Positions 32,293 to 40,563 are shown, numbered from the stretch's first letter. The stretch: DNA of 42,461 nt from Akkermansiaceae bacterium UBA4145 (GCA_002380675.1 DFWB01000200.1:8663-51123), one strand, 5' to 3'. The notes: a model not told the origin generated them from the letters alone. Program-made: numbers and translations.

Positions 32293-32811
32293 CTATTCGA
32301 GAGCCTCCAGAGCCTGAAGCAAATCTTCCCCTTGGCTACCCGCAGACACCTTCTCTTGCTTCCAGACCAGCTTCCCATCCTTGAATAAGTAAGCCTGCCG
32401 GGAGGCAAATTTCCCCAGATGTGGAACGCCAAAGGCCTTGATAATTCTTCCTTTCACGTCTGCCAGAAGTTCAAAGGGGAGCATTTGCTTTTCCACAAAG
32501 GCTTTCTGAGCGGATACCGTGTCGAAAGACACTCCGTAAATTCTAACACCTTTCTTCAGTAACTTTTCGTTTACGTCCCGTAAACTACATACCTGCTTTG
32601 TTCATCCCCCGGTCAGGGCCTTGGGATAGAAAAAGAAAAACGCCAATCCCTCTGCTGCCACTTCGTGAACTCTGATGAGCTCTCCCTTATGGTTCTTCGC
32701 CTCAGCCTTGGGAAGGGCTTTGCCAAGGTCTAGGCTTTCCGCCATCGTTGGCTGAGCGAAGGCAAACAGCGACCCAAGCCCCGTTAGCCATCTCGAAAGT
32801 TTTATCTTCAT
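32293..32811 (-). CDS. Selenocysteine-containing peroxiredoxin, PrxQ/Bcp type (in-frame TGA read through)
   Basis: 172 residues if the TGA at 32604-32602 is read as selenocysteine (residue 70). Residues 1-24 look like a signal peptide (MKIKLSRWLTGLGSLFAFAQ...MA), so it acts outside the cytoplasm. Before the TGA the frame reads GLAFFFFYPKALTGG and after it TKQVCSLRDVNEKLL, then YGVSFD, PFELLADVKGRIIKAFGVP and RQAYLFKDGKLVW: an uninterrupted PrxQ/Bcp protein. The TGA stands exactly where the peroxidatic Cys of YPKADTPGCT belongs, and the resolving Cys75 is five residues later as in PrxQ. A SECIS-like hairpin follows. Both halves share one frame and spacing, so a sequencing error is unlikely. 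It would reduce hydroperoxides using thioredoxin-type donors. selA-D genes are not in the window. Confidence 0.87.
32569..32585 (-). promoter_or_regulatory. Bacterial SECIS-like hairpin in the peroxiredoxin mRNA
   Basis: On the minus strand, GTTTACG (32585-32579) pairs with CGTAAAC (32575-32569) around the loop GGA (32578-32576), a 7-bp stem with Gs at the tip. The loop starts 23 nt after the TGA, within the distance typical of bacterial SECIS elements that bind SelB. The sequence also encodes the SLRDVN region. Confidence 0.75.
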
Positions 32812-33889
32812 GACTCGACCCATATCCCGCCCGGGCAGGAATGCCAGAAGGATTTTCGTTGCCCTCATCATCATCGTAGCCGGTGCATTCTCCCTCCTGG
32901 TCGGTCCCAGACTTTGGGAAAGGCTCCAGACTCCCCGGCAAGGGCAAGAACAAGCCTTGGAGACAGTTCCTGTTTACTCCAGCGACCATCCCATGATGGG
33001 CACAACAGCACGGATTGTGGTCTATGCGACAGATCTGAAGAAAGGAGAGGTCGCCATCAAGGCCGCATTCGATCGCGCTGATGAGATCGGTTTCATCTGC
33101 AGCGACTACAATCCGGAGAGCGAACTGATGCGTCTGTGCCGGGGGCCGGTTAATGAACCCATTCCAGTCTCCCGTACCCTTGCGACAGTTCTTACCCATG
33201 CACACAGCATCGCAGAAACCACCGAAGGAGCCTTCGATCCCACTCTTGGGGGATTCACCAAGCTCTGGCGAAGATCGAAGCGAAAAAATGCGCTGCCTGA
33301 TCCCTCTCTCCTCGAGAGAGCCCGCAATGCGGCAGGCTGGACAAAATTCGACGTCTTTCTGGAACAGCAGACCGTAATCGTAAAAGACGAAAACCTTCTC
33401 TTCGACCTCGGGGGCATCGCCAAGGGCTATGCCGCGGATGAAATGCTACGCGTCATCAAGGCACACGGGATTTCCTCCGCGATGGTAGCTGTCGCAGGAG
33501 ACGTCAGACTGGGCTCTCCTCCCCCGGGCCGATCCGGGTGGACCGTTGGCATCAGGACCCTGGGGGCCGACGTTGAGCAAGTCATGCACGTCGCCAACTG
33601 CGCTGTCTCCACCTCGGGGGATATTGAACGCTATGTGGATATCGAGGGAACCCGCTACTCGCATATCATCGACCCCGAGACGGGCATCGGGCTCACCCGG
33701 CGAATCGCCGCCACGGTAGTCGCACCCACCGCAGTCCAAAGCGACCCTCTGGCCACCTTCTGCTGCATCAAGCCACAATTCGCCTCCAAGATCTTTGCAG
33801 CCGGAGAGATTTCCTGCCGAATTGTAACTCTTGGGGATGGCCCCTTCGACCAGAGAACCCGGCAATTCCCACCCTTAACCCGCCCCTAG
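32810..33889 (+). CDS. apbE: FAD:protein FMN transferase ApbE
   Basis: 359 residues, a typical ApbE length. A membrane anchor or signal segment (residues 14-33, RIFVALIIIVAGAFSLLVG) puts it in the periplasm. Family motifs are HPMMGTTARIVVYA, SELMRL, GAFDPTLGGFTKLW, FDLGGIAKGYAAD, SSAMVAVAGDVRLG, NCAVSTSGDIERYVDIEG and YSHIIDPETG, which bind FAD and Mg2+. It transfers FMN to a Thr/Ser of a target such as RnfG, NqrB/C or FMN-binding-domain proteins; no such target lies in the window. Its ATG overlaps the divergent peroxiredoxin ATG by two bases, so each gene's promoter must lie inside the other or a later start is used. Confidence 0.92.
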   Translation: MTRPISRPGRNARRIFVALIIIVAGAFSLLVGPRLWERLQTPRQGQEQALETVPVYSSDHPMMGTTARIVVYATDLKKGEVAIKAAFDRADEIGFICSDYNPESELMRLCRGPVNEPIPVSRTLATVLTHAHSIAETTEGAFDPTLGGFTKLWRRSKRKNALPDPSLLERARNAAGWTKFDVFLEQQTVIVKDENLLFDLGGIAKGYAADEMLRVIKAHGISSAMVAVAGDVRLGSPPPGRSGWTVGIRTLGADVEQVMHVANCAVSTSGDIERYVDIEGTRYSHIIDPETGIGLTRRIAATVVAPTAVQSDPLATFCCIKPQFASKIFAAGEISCRIVTLGDGPFDQRTRQFPPLTRP

Positions 33890-33916
33890 AAGGCCATTCC
33901 TGTCGCTTGGGTAATT

Positions 33917-34996
33917 TTGCGAGGCCTTTTTACCACGACTTCACCGGCAGAAAATACTGGCAAAGTCCCTCCCAACGCCTTTGATCGGCCCTCCGTGTTT
34001 CTTGACCCTTGGCTGCCTGATTTCTCGTTCCTCTTCCTCTCCATTCTGGTCGAGGGAGCTCCCTTCATCCTCCTGGGAACGATCATAAGCGGTTTCATCG
34101 ATGTCTACCTCCCCTCGGGAGCGATTGATCGCCTTCTTCCCCGAAACCGTGGTCTAGCCGTCCTCATGAGCGGCTTGCTGGGCATTATTTTCCCGGTTTG
34201 CGAGTGTGCCGTCGTTCCCGTCATCCGCCGACTTGTCAAGAAAGGCCTGCCCCCTGCCTGTGCCATCACCTACATGCTGGCCGCTCCAATCGTGAATCCC
34301 GTCACCTTCTTGAGCACATACAGTGCCTTTAAAAAAATTCCCCTCGAAATGGCAGGATCGCGACTTCTCTTTGGCTACGTGATCGCGGTCATAGTCGGTC
34401 TGATTCTCCTGAAAGTTGGAGTCGGGCGAATCTTAAAGCCGCGCCTCGTGGAAGAGCTCAAGGAAGTTGAGTCCAGTCACCATCACCACCACGACCGTGG
34501 AGACAACTTCGTAGAGAAAAGCAATCGCCTTATCATGGCTCTCCGAGCCGCCATGCGGGACTTCGTCGATGTAGGGATCTACTTCGTAATCGGAATCACC
34601 ATCGTGGCGATCGTCAACACTCCCCCTCCTGTCGACCAGCAGACCATCCCCCTGCGTGATTACATCGACGGCACCGCAGAAAGCATATGGGGCGCTCCGG
34701 CTGCCCTTATGGGCCTCTCTTTCCTTCTCAGCTTGTGCAGCACGTCGGATGCCTTCATTGCAGCTACCCTTGACACTTTCAGTATTGGACCGCGCCTCGC
34801 CTTTCTCGTCTTTGGGCCAATGATGGACGTAAAACTGCTCTTCCTCTACAGCACGATCCTATCTCGAAAATTCATCCTTATCCTCGCTGCAGGTCTCTTT
34901 ATCGGAATAGGGACATTGAGTGTTCTCCTTGAGCCGATTTTTGAAGATTTTGAGCGCAATAAGCCCCCACCCTTCGCCCAGACGGCACAGGACTAA
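33917..34996 (+). CDS. DUF318/ArsP-like permease with His-rich loop
   Basis: 359 residues from a TTG; a GTG at 33995 (VFLDPWLPDF) is an equally possible start because the first 26 residues show no family match. Hydrophobic segments at about 35-60, 80-105, 110-135, 150-170, 210-230, 260-290, 295-315 and 320-345 are those of the DUF318 permease family (PFILLGTIISGFIDVYLP, SGLLGIIFPVCECAVVPVIRRL, AAPIVNPVTFLSTY, LSLCSTSDAFIAATL). A cytoplasmic or periplasmic loop carries SSHHHHHDRGD, a likely metal-binding patch. Relatives include ArsP-type organoarsenical exporters and SO_0444-like metal transporters. It is 12 bp upstream of the DUF1980 gene, the family's usual partner, so the pair likely handles a metal ion; direction is unknown. 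Confidence 0.85.
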   Translation: MRGLFTTTSPAENTGKVPPNAFDRPSVFLDPWLPDFSFLFLSILVEGAPFILLGTIISGFIDVYLPSGAIDRLLPRNRGLAVLMSGLLGIIFPVCECAVVPVIRRLVKKGLPPACAITYMLAAPIVNPVTFLSTYSAFKKIPLEMAGSRLLFGYVIAVIVGLILLKVGVGRILKPRLVEELKEVESSHHHHHDRGDNFVEKSNRLIMALRAAMRDFVDVGIYFVIGITIVAIVNTPPPVDQQTIPLRDYIDGTAESIWGAPAALMGLSFLLSLCSTSDAFIAATLDTFSIGPRLAFLVFGPMMDVKLLFLYSTILSRKFILILAAGLFIGIGTLSVLLEPIFEDFERNKPPPFAQTAQD

Positions 34997-35008
34997 CGCC
35001 TCGAACCT

Positions 35009-35902
35009 ATGACCAAGGCGACCTTCAATCAGATTATCTCCAGTCTCGCTACGATCTCGTGGGGAGCAGTTCCGGTCTATCTTTATACCAAAGGCCTTAT
35101 TGGTGAGTACCTGAGTGAGTCCTTTCACCTCATTGCACTGAGTGGAGGGCTGGCCATGATCGTTCTCGGGCTTTTCAATCTCCTTCACGCCGGACGGGAG
35201 GTGGGTTGCGGGCATGATCACAGCCACGAGCATGATCACAGCCACGACCATGATCACAGCCACGACCATGATCACAGCCACGACCATGATCACGGCCACG
35301 ACCATGATCACGGCCACGACCATGATCATCACGAGCAGAATCCAGTTGCTGCAATCTGCCTGATGATCATTCCGGTGATCCTGTGCACCGGATTTACCAA
35401 GCATGAATACTCCAAGGAAGCTCTCCGGTGGAAGGGCCTCTACAAACAGCGCACCCTTAAATCGCTGTACTCAACCTACAATACCGAATTTACTCGTGAG
35501 CTTCTCGAAAAGCGCACCCCCAAGACCTCGGAGGGAAATTTTCTCCTTCAGCTCACCGAGCTATATTGGTCTGCGGGGGATGAAAAAATCATGAAGATCT
35601 ATGATGGCCTTCCCGCGCAACTCGAAGGCCGTCTTATCGAGGAGGAGCCCACCCTCAATCCTGACAACAACCGCAAGCGCCTCTACAGGGTTGTGATGAC
35701 ATGCTGCGCAGCTGATGCCCAAGTACTAGGCGTGCCGCTCGAGTTCAGCGCCTCTGTCCCGTCAATCGCAGACAAGACATGGATTACCGCCAAAGGGAAA
35801 GTCGCCTTTGAGCTGATCGATGGGCAACATTTTGCCTACCTCAGCGACTGCGAAGTCGAAGCGACAGAAGCCCCTGAGGCCCAAAGTAAGAGGGGCCTCT
35901 GA
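35009..35902 (+). CDS. DUF1980/TIGR03943-family permease partner with tandem His-Asp repeat
   Basis: 297 residues. Two transmembrane segments (about 10-30 and 40-62) are followed by a loop with about 40 residues of repeating H-D-H-S/G-H-D, then a third hydrophobic segment near 110-130 and a soluble C-terminal domain of about 165 residues. That domain has the family motif VMTCCAADAQVLGVPL near residue 233. TIGR03943/DUF1980 proteins are nearly always encoded beside a DUF318 permease, as here (12-bp gap), and the pair is thought to form one transport unit. The His-Asp stretch would bind several metal ions such as zinc, nickel or copper. The length of this stretch is likely to vary between strains because it is encoded by an 18-bp tandem repeat. 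Confidence 0.87.
   Translation: MTKATFNQIISSLATISWGAVPVYLYTKGLIGEYLSESFHLIALSGGLAMIVLGLFNLLHAGREVGCGHDHSHEHDHSHDHDHSHDHDHSHDHDHGHDHDHGHDHDHHEQNPVAAICLMIIPVILCTGFTKHEYSKEALRWKGLYKQRTLKSLYSTYNTEFTRELLEKRTPKTSEGNFLLQLTELYWSAGDEKIMKIYDGLPAQLEGRLIEEEPTLNPDNNRKRLYRVVMTCCAADAQVLGVPLEFSASVPSIADKTWITAKGKVAFELIDGQHFAYLSDCEVEATEAPEAQSKRGL
35213..35335 (+). repeat. Tandem 18-bp repeat coding for the His-Asp stretch
   Basis: Six full 18-bp units of the type CATGATCACAGCCACGAC run from 35213 to 35320, followed by a partial unit to 35335. Units differ by single bases: unit 1 ends in GAG and units 5-6 have CGG for CAG. Being a multiple of three, gain or loss of units keeps the frame. Confidence 0.95.
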
Positions 35903-35935
35903 GGCACCCTACGTATTGCACCCTCCCTTCGTAGA

Positions 35936-36919
35936 TTAGAAGTCCGATTCTTCAGAAGAATCGGAAGCTCCTTCCGAGGCTCCGGGCTCCTCTGCTGGCG
36001 GAGTGGCAACTTGTCCCTTCACTGCCGCCTGAAATTCCGTGATCCAAGTCGCTATGTCCCGGTGAGCCGGATGGGCTTCAATATGTTTCAGCATTCGGAG
36101 GGCCGCCTGCTTTTGGTCCCCAACGCCGAACAGGTCCATTTCCTTCTTCCACTGCAACTGCGGCCGTCGAACTCCAAGAAACTTTTCCATCGGAGCGGAA
36201 TGCTCCGGGCGGCCAAGCCCCTTCTTCGGCTTGTTCCATATCTCTATCATCTTCCCCTCATGGAGGATTCTTCGATCCCAAGCCTGCCCCAGTTCGGTCA
36301 GAGTCTTCATGCTGCGCAGAGAAGGCAGGACCAGCCCCTCATAAACCGCTTCCAACTGCAGAGGCGAACCAGGCCAATCAGTAATATCAATATTATCAAC
36401 GGAATAGGCCTCGGCGAAGACGGTGCCCAGAACGTTCTGGCGAAGCATCGCCTGCGCACCCTCCAGGTCCTCCGCGTCCTTGAGGACCGTATCGATATGA
36501 TCGAGAGCCTTTACCCACATTTCATCCCTCTTCTTGGGCTCAGAGGCGGCCTCGAGCGTGAGAAGGAGCCAGTTCAATTGATGCCGGAGGGCGCGGCGAA
36601 AAGCCGGGCTATCTGAACGCTCCTTATGGCGCCTCTTCCAATCACGAAACTCACTTCCACTCTTCTGTTCCTCCTCAAACTTCACTTTCTCCGTGCAATT
36701 CACAAAAAGAGCGTATGCCGCGGAGTCACTTTGGATTGCGGATCGAAATGCGGAATGGGCAGTAGTATAGCGGGCACCAATAGCCTTTTGAGATCCTTCT
36801 TTGAGAGTCTTAATCTTCTCTAGAAGAAGCTGAACGTCGAGCGCACTCAGCTTCTCCGGCTCACCGGAGAGAGGGGAAGAAAATACTAGAAGCAACAGAA
36901 AGGCGGAAAATCTCGACAT
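35936..36919 (-). CDS. Secreted protein of unknown function
   Basis: 327 residues. A signal peptide ends near SSPLSG (residue 19). The rest is mainly alpha-helical and charged, with no motif I recognise: KLSALDVQLLLEKIKTLKEGSQKAIGARY, DSAAYALFVNCTEKVKFEEE, and a central WVKALDHIDTVLKD region. The last 30 residues are Pro/Glu/Ser-rich and acidic (EEPGASEGASDSSEESDF). The absence of family features and the secretion signal suggest a lineage-specific periplasmic protein. It is convergent with the DUF1980 gene (33 bp gap) and has 384 bp between it and the next gene on its strand. No function can be offered. Confidence 0.75.
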   Translation of the reverse strand: MSRFSAFLLLLVFSSPLSGEPEKLSALDVQLLLEKIKTLKEGSQKAIGARYTTAHSAFRSAIQSDSAAYALFVNCTEKVKFEEEQKSGSEFRDWKRRHKERSDSPAFRRALRHQLNWLLLTLEAASEPKKRDEMWVKALDHIDTVLKDAEDLEGAQAMLRQNVLGTVFAEAYSVDNIDITDWPGSPLQLEAVYEGLVLPSLRSMKTLTELGQAWDRRILHEGKMIEIWNKPKKGLGRPEHSAPMEKFLGVRRPQLQWKKEMDLFGVGDQKQAALRMLKHIEAHPAHRDIATWITEFQAAVKGQVATPPAEEPGASEGASDSSEESDF

Positions 36920-37303
36920 GGCTAAAAAAGGAACGGTGCCCGACCCTCAACCAATTAAAGCAACGGATCAAAGGGAATTTACATAGACTTGCCCAACATC
37001 CCCTATTTTGGGCCAACCTAATGACGGGCAAAAGCGGCTACAATCGTGAGAAGCAGCCTCCACGACTACCCCGTGAGCACTATCATGAGCAGCCCACCTG
37101 TGTCCCAGAACGCCCCCTCGGGTGGGTTGAGTGGCTCTCCCATTCGTTGCGCCCATAATTTAAGCCAAACACCAACTCGACTACGGCAACTGCGTGTCAC
37201 CAAAACAAGATCCTCCTCTCCCGGCTCTAACCCCAAATCACCCGTCCCATAACAAAGCATCAGACGGAGACCGGACTCTCTTCTGAAGAAAGCGTCTTCC
37301 CCC
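36920..37303. other. 384-bp stretch without a convincing gene
   Basis: The region separates two minus-strand genes and so should hold the promoter of the secreted protein at 35936. An 88-codon minus-strand frame from GTG at 37332 to 37066 overlaps the upstream stop, but its residues show no family pattern. I see no hairpin with a U-tract, no tRNA and no repeat. Confidence 0.4.
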
Positions 37304-37996
37304 CTATCCAGTTGTTTTCCGTAACCTCCCACAAGCCCTCATACAAAGAATACTATAGAAAATCGGAATAAGGCCAAAGCATGCTCCAATGATCAAATTC
37401 GCTTCCAGCATTGGGCTCTCCAAATGTTCCGGAACGCCAACAAGAGGCAGGGGGTATGCTCCATCACTCCACGCATAGGCAAGAGCTGTCAGGCCGACTG
37501 AAAGAACTAGCCATCCCAGGCGCGCAATTGATCTTGGCGCCCTCCTACGAGTTGCGAGAAGGGCTATTCCGAAGGAGACAGCCCATAGAGCGGCCCCGAT
37601 TGCAGCTGTGAGCAAGAGCACCAGCATGAACCCCACCCCGCCTCCTATCACCATGGGGACACCAAAAGTGCTGAAAATATTTTTGAGAGCCCCGAGAGGA
37701 AAGGCCGTGCCATCTGAGCGCGCCTTGTGCAAGACCAGCAGACTCGAGTAAAGTGCCACGAGGAGCAGGGCCACCAGCCAGCAAACTACCCAAGCAATTT
37801 CCGAAATGCCCGTTGTTGCAACCGTTCCCTTGTCGAGATCCGACATTTCGCGGAGAAAAAGCACGGAAGAGAGTATCAGCACAAGGCTTCCTCCACCCAG
37901 CAGGGCCAACCGGAGAACGGCAAGATAGGCGGACCCCCGTCCCTGCGGGGATCCCGCTATCCGTTGGGCCTTACCTCCCTTGGCATTACTTGTCAC
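37304..37996 (-). CDS. Integral membrane protein of unknown function
   Basis: 230 residues. After a basic N-terminal tail (TSNAKGGKAQRIAGSPQGRG) about six hydrophobic segments are visible, near residues 23-48, 67-90, 108-125, 126-148, 158-176 and 197-218. No motif or family is recognised. The N-terminal tail is cytoplasmic by the positive-inside rule. It is divergent from rpsB with 244 bp between and stands alone on its strand. It is likely a real gene from its clean hydrophobic pattern and codon use, but no function can be inferred. Confidence 0.7.
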   Translation of the reverse strand: MTSNAKGGKAQRIAGSPQGRGSAYLAVLRLALLGGGSLVLILSSVLFLREMSDLDKGTVATTGISEIAWVVCWLVALLLVALYSSLLVLHKARSDGTAFPLGALKNIFSTFGVPMVIGGGVGFMLVLLLTAAIGAALWAVSFGIALLATRRRAPRSIARLGWLVLSVGLTALAYAWSDGAYPLPLVGVPEHLESPMLEANLIIGACFGLIPIFYSILCMRACGRLRKTTG

Positions 37997-38240
37997 GGCG
38001 ACCAGCCTACATTTTCACCTGAGAGATTCAAACCGACAGAGCCTTTACCAGAGGCAGCCATTCCCTTTTCTCGCCCCCAAGACTACAATTTAAGGGAAAT
38101 TCCTTGCCAAGGAGGTCTCAATTGCCTACTTCCCCCGCCCCTTCCTCGCGCCGCCGCAGAACAATGGAGAGCCGAAGGGGAACAATACGCGGCGGGCCTC
38201 CTGACAAAAGAGCTTCTGTGAATCAACGGAAGACACCGAA

Positions 38241-38924
38241 ATGATAAACGACCTAATAAAGGAAATGGTAGAGGCGGGAGTCCATTACGGACACCAGACC
38301 CGCAAGTGGAACCCGGGAATGCGCCCCTACCTGATGAGGGACAAAGGAGGCATTCACATCATTAACCTCGAGGAAACCGTGCGCTGCCTCGACAAGGCCT
38401 CGGACTTCATCTCCGGGCTGGCCGCCAAGAAGAGAAAGATTCTTTTTGTCGGCTGTAAACAGCAGGCTCAGCAGGCAGTCAGCGAAGCAGCTCAGGCAGC
38501 TGGACAATTTTACGTCAACCACCGGTGGCTGGGTGGCACTCTGACAAACCTGACCACCATCCGGAAATCTGTTGAACGTCTGAAATATCTCGAGGGCATC
38601 GAGAAGGCCCCGGAGTATAAGGCCATGTCAAAGAAAGAGCTGGCCGCTCTGAACCGCGAAAAAAACAAACTTCTTCGCAACCTTCAGGGCATTCGCGAAA
38701 TGGATAAGCCGCCCCAGGCTGTCGTAATTGTCGACACCGCCAAGGAATCCATCGCAGTCGCCGAAGCCCGGCGGCTCAAGATTCCCATCGTAGGAATCAT
38801 TGATACCAATGGGGACCCCAGCGTCATCGATTACCCCATTCCTGCAAATGACGACTCGATCCGCTCAGTCCGGATTATCTTGCAGAACCTTGTCGACTCC
38901 ATCGTAGTTGCCAGCAAGGGCTAG
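38241..38924 (+). CDS. rpsB: 30S ribosomal protein S2
   Basis: 227 residues. It shows the S2 signatures MVEAGVHYGHQTRKWNPGMRPYL, GIHIINLEETV, FVGCKQQAQQAVSEAA, YVNHRWLGGTLTN, PQAVVIVDTAKESIAVAEARRLKIPIVGIIDTNGDP and IPANDDSIRSV. The protein is part of the small ribosomal subunit. As in most bacteria it is followed by tsf, here after 85 bp. The 244 bp upstream contain a possible -10 box TACAAT at 38084-38089; S2 represses its own mRNA in several bacteria, but I cannot identify the leader fold. No pyrH or frr follows tsf, unlike the common order. Confidence 0.98.
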   Translation: MINDLIKEMVEAGVHYGHQTRKWNPGMRPYLMRDKGGIHIINLEETVRCLDKASDFISGLAAKKRKILFVGCKQQAQQAVSEAAQAAGQFYVNHRWLGGTLTNLTTIRKSVERLKYLEGIEKAPEYKAMSKKELAALNREKNKLLRNLQGIREMDKPPQAVVIVDTAKESIAVAEARRLKIPIVGIIDTNGDPSVIDYPIPANDDSIRSVRIILQNLVDSIVVASKG

Positions 38925-39009
38925 AGCGCGTCCCTTTCAGGCAGAAGCTGTACCAAGCTCCGCCCTTAAAGGGCTCATCTGAACCGATCAACACCAAGCT
39001 TACCACCCA

Positions 39010-39879
39010 ATGTCTATTACCGCCTCTCAAGTTAAGGAACTCCGCGACCGCACCAATGCAGGCATGATGGAGTGCAAGAAAGCACTACAGGAAACTGATG
39101 GAGATATCGAGGCTGCCATCAAAAAGCTACGAGAAGCCGGGGCTATCAAGGCCGCCAAGAAGGCGGATCGCTCCGCGAAGGAAGGCATCGTTGCCGCACA
39201 AATTGAACCGGATGCCAAGCATGGCATCCTTGCAGAGATCAACTGTGAGACCGACTTCGTAGCCAAGAACGACAACTTTCAGGCATTTGTCGCGGAGCTG
39301 GTCAGCGCCGTCGCGGAGTCGGGAGCCACCGATGTGGAGGCCGCGCACGCGCTTCCGCATGCCGACGGCAGTATCGAGGACTTCGTAAAGTCCAAGGTGA
39401 TTGAACTTGGAGAGAACCTGCAGTTCCGCCGGATGACACGCTACGATATGGAGGGATCAGGATTGGTCGGCTCCTATATTCACCTCGGAGGCAAGGTCGG
39501 GGTCATGCTGGAAGTGGGGTGCGAAAACGACGATACCGCGTCAAACGATGACTTTCGGGCCCTCGTCAAGGACTTGACCCTCCACATTGCCGCACTTTCT
39601 CCTGCAGGGATCAACCGCGACGATATTCCCGCCGAACTCGTTGAGTCGGAGAAGGAAATTGCCCGGAAGGAGCTGGAAGCCCGCGGAGTACCCGCAGAGC
39701 GTATCGACGGGGCCGCCCAGGGAAAACTTGGCAAATTCTACGCCGAGCGGTGCCTGCTGGAGCAATCTTTCGTTAAGGACCCAGACGTTTCTGTAGGAAC
39801 ACTCCTTGAGACGACGGGAAAGTCACTTGGTGATACCCTGTCAATTCGTCGGTTTGTGCGTTACGCGCTAGGCGAGTAA
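39010..39879 (+). CDS. tsf: Translation elongation factor Ts
   Basis: 289 residues. The UBA-like N terminus ITASQVKELRDRTNAGMMECKKAL, the TDFVAKND motif that inserts into EF-Tu, a dimerisation domain (GSYIHLGGKVGVMLEVGCE) and the coiled-coil and C-terminal parts (AAQGKLGKFYAERCLLEQSFVKDP) are all present. It exchanges GDP for GTP on EF-Tu in the cytoplasm. Length is standard for a non-mitochondrial EF-Ts. It is cotranscribed with rpsB and followed by a strong terminator. Confidence 0.98.
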   Translation: MSITASQVKELRDRTNAGMMECKKALQETDGDIEAAIKKLREAGAIKAAKKADRSAKEGIVAAQIEPDAKHGILAEINCETDFVAKNDNFQAFVAELVSAVAESGATDVEAAHALPHADGSIEDFVKSKVIELGENLQFRRMTRYDMEGSGLVGSYIHLGGKVGVMLEVGCENDDTASNDDFRALVKDLTLHIAALSPAGINRDDIPAELVESEKEIARKELEARGVPAERIDGAAQGKLGKFYAERCLLEQSFVKDPDVSVGTLLETTGKSLGDTLSIRRFVRYALGE

Positions 39880-39910
39880 CGCTCGCCCAACCCACAACCT
39901 TTTATGCAAG

Positions 39911-39936
39911 CCCCGCGTTTACTCGCGGGGTTTTTT
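39911..39936 (+). terminator. Intrinsic terminator of the rpsB-tsf operon
   Basis: CCCCGCG and CGCGGGG form a 7-bp GC stem with a 6-base loop, followed directly by TTTTTTG. It lies 31 bp after the tsf stop. Confidence 0.95.
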
Positions 39937-40018
39937 GTTTTGCATCGGGCTCGCTCGCTTTCCCCAAAACCCAAAATAATTCTGGCCTTCCCCCCTCCGC
40001 ACCCTTAGGCGCTTAACT

Positions 40019-40561
40019 GTGATCCCCAAACTCCTTTCTCCTCTGCTGATTCTCCTCCTCTGGCTCACTTCTGGAAATGCCCTTCAGGCAGGTAAGCTCT
40101 CTTTTTCGAATGGCCGCTTCTCCGTCGAGATTCCCGCCGGATGGAAAAAATCTTCAATAAAGGAAGAAAGCTCTGCTCTATTGCAATTCGATGCCCCGGG
40201 CGGCTCAGGTTCTTTTTCCACCTACCAACTCCCCGTAGTGAAAGAGAGGAAGGCTGACCTTGAGGGGACCCTCACGGCAAGAATCAGAGCGTTTGAAAAG
40301 GCTGGGCTGAAGCTCAGCGCCAAGGTCCAATCGCAAAAGCAGGAGAACTTCGACGGCAAACCCGCAATCTTCGGAGTGGTTCCCGTAGAAGCAACTGCCC
40401 AAGGCGTGGTCGTCAGATTTACCTATTATCTTGTCCTCATCGATGCGAAGGATTCCGTGATCCTCATGCAGGCCGCTCTTCCCCGGCCCCTCACCCCAGA
40501 GCTCCAAAAAGACGCGCTCTCGATCATCCAGTCCTTCCGGGAAAAATCTCCCGGATTCTGA
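40019..40561 (+). CDS. Small secreted protein with a PsbP/DcrB-like domain
   Basis: 180 residues from a GTG. Residues 1-24 form a signal peptide with a long leucine core (LLSPLLILLLWLTSG, ending ALQA). The mature part begins LSFSNGRFSVEIPAGWKKSS, the usual first strand and turn of DcrB/PsbP-like domains, and continues with a beta-rich body (FDAPGGSGSFSTYQLP, FDGKPAIFGVVPVE, VVRFTYYLVLIDAKDSVILMQA) and a final helix. No catalytic motif is seen; such domains are found in lipoproteins and stress-related envelope proteins. Its stop is 2 bp from the convergent mazG stop. The fold assignment is tentative. Confidence 0.6.
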   Translation: MIPKLLSPLLILLLWLTSGNALQAGKLSFSNGRFSVEIPAGWKKSSIKEESSALLQFDAPGGSGSFSTYQLPVVKERKADLEGTLTARIRAFEKAGLKLSAKVQSQKQENFDGKPAIFGVVPVEATAQGVVVRFTYYLVLIDAKDSVILMQAALPRPLTPELQKDALSIIQSFREKSPGF

Positions 40562-40563
40562 CC

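Noticed and set aside
32293..32811. Peroxiredoxin as a frameshifted or nonsense pseudogene
   Set aside because: Both halves are in the same frame, all motifs are kept, the stop is TGA at the one position where Sec is expected, and a SECIS-like hairpin follows.
35213..35335. Regular 18-bp repeats as a possible CRISPR array
   Set aside because: The repeats are contiguous with no spacers and lie in frame inside a coding gene.
34859..35404. Minus-strand frame rich in repeated V-A-V-I-M-V
   Set aside because: It is the antisense of the 18-bp His-Asp repeat in the DUF1980 gene; the hydrophobic repeats arise from the complement of CAT/GAT codons.
37066..37332. 88-codon minus-strand frame after the membrane protein gene
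   Set aside because: It starts with GTG overlapping the upstream stop, shows no recognisable motif, and composition gives no support for coding.
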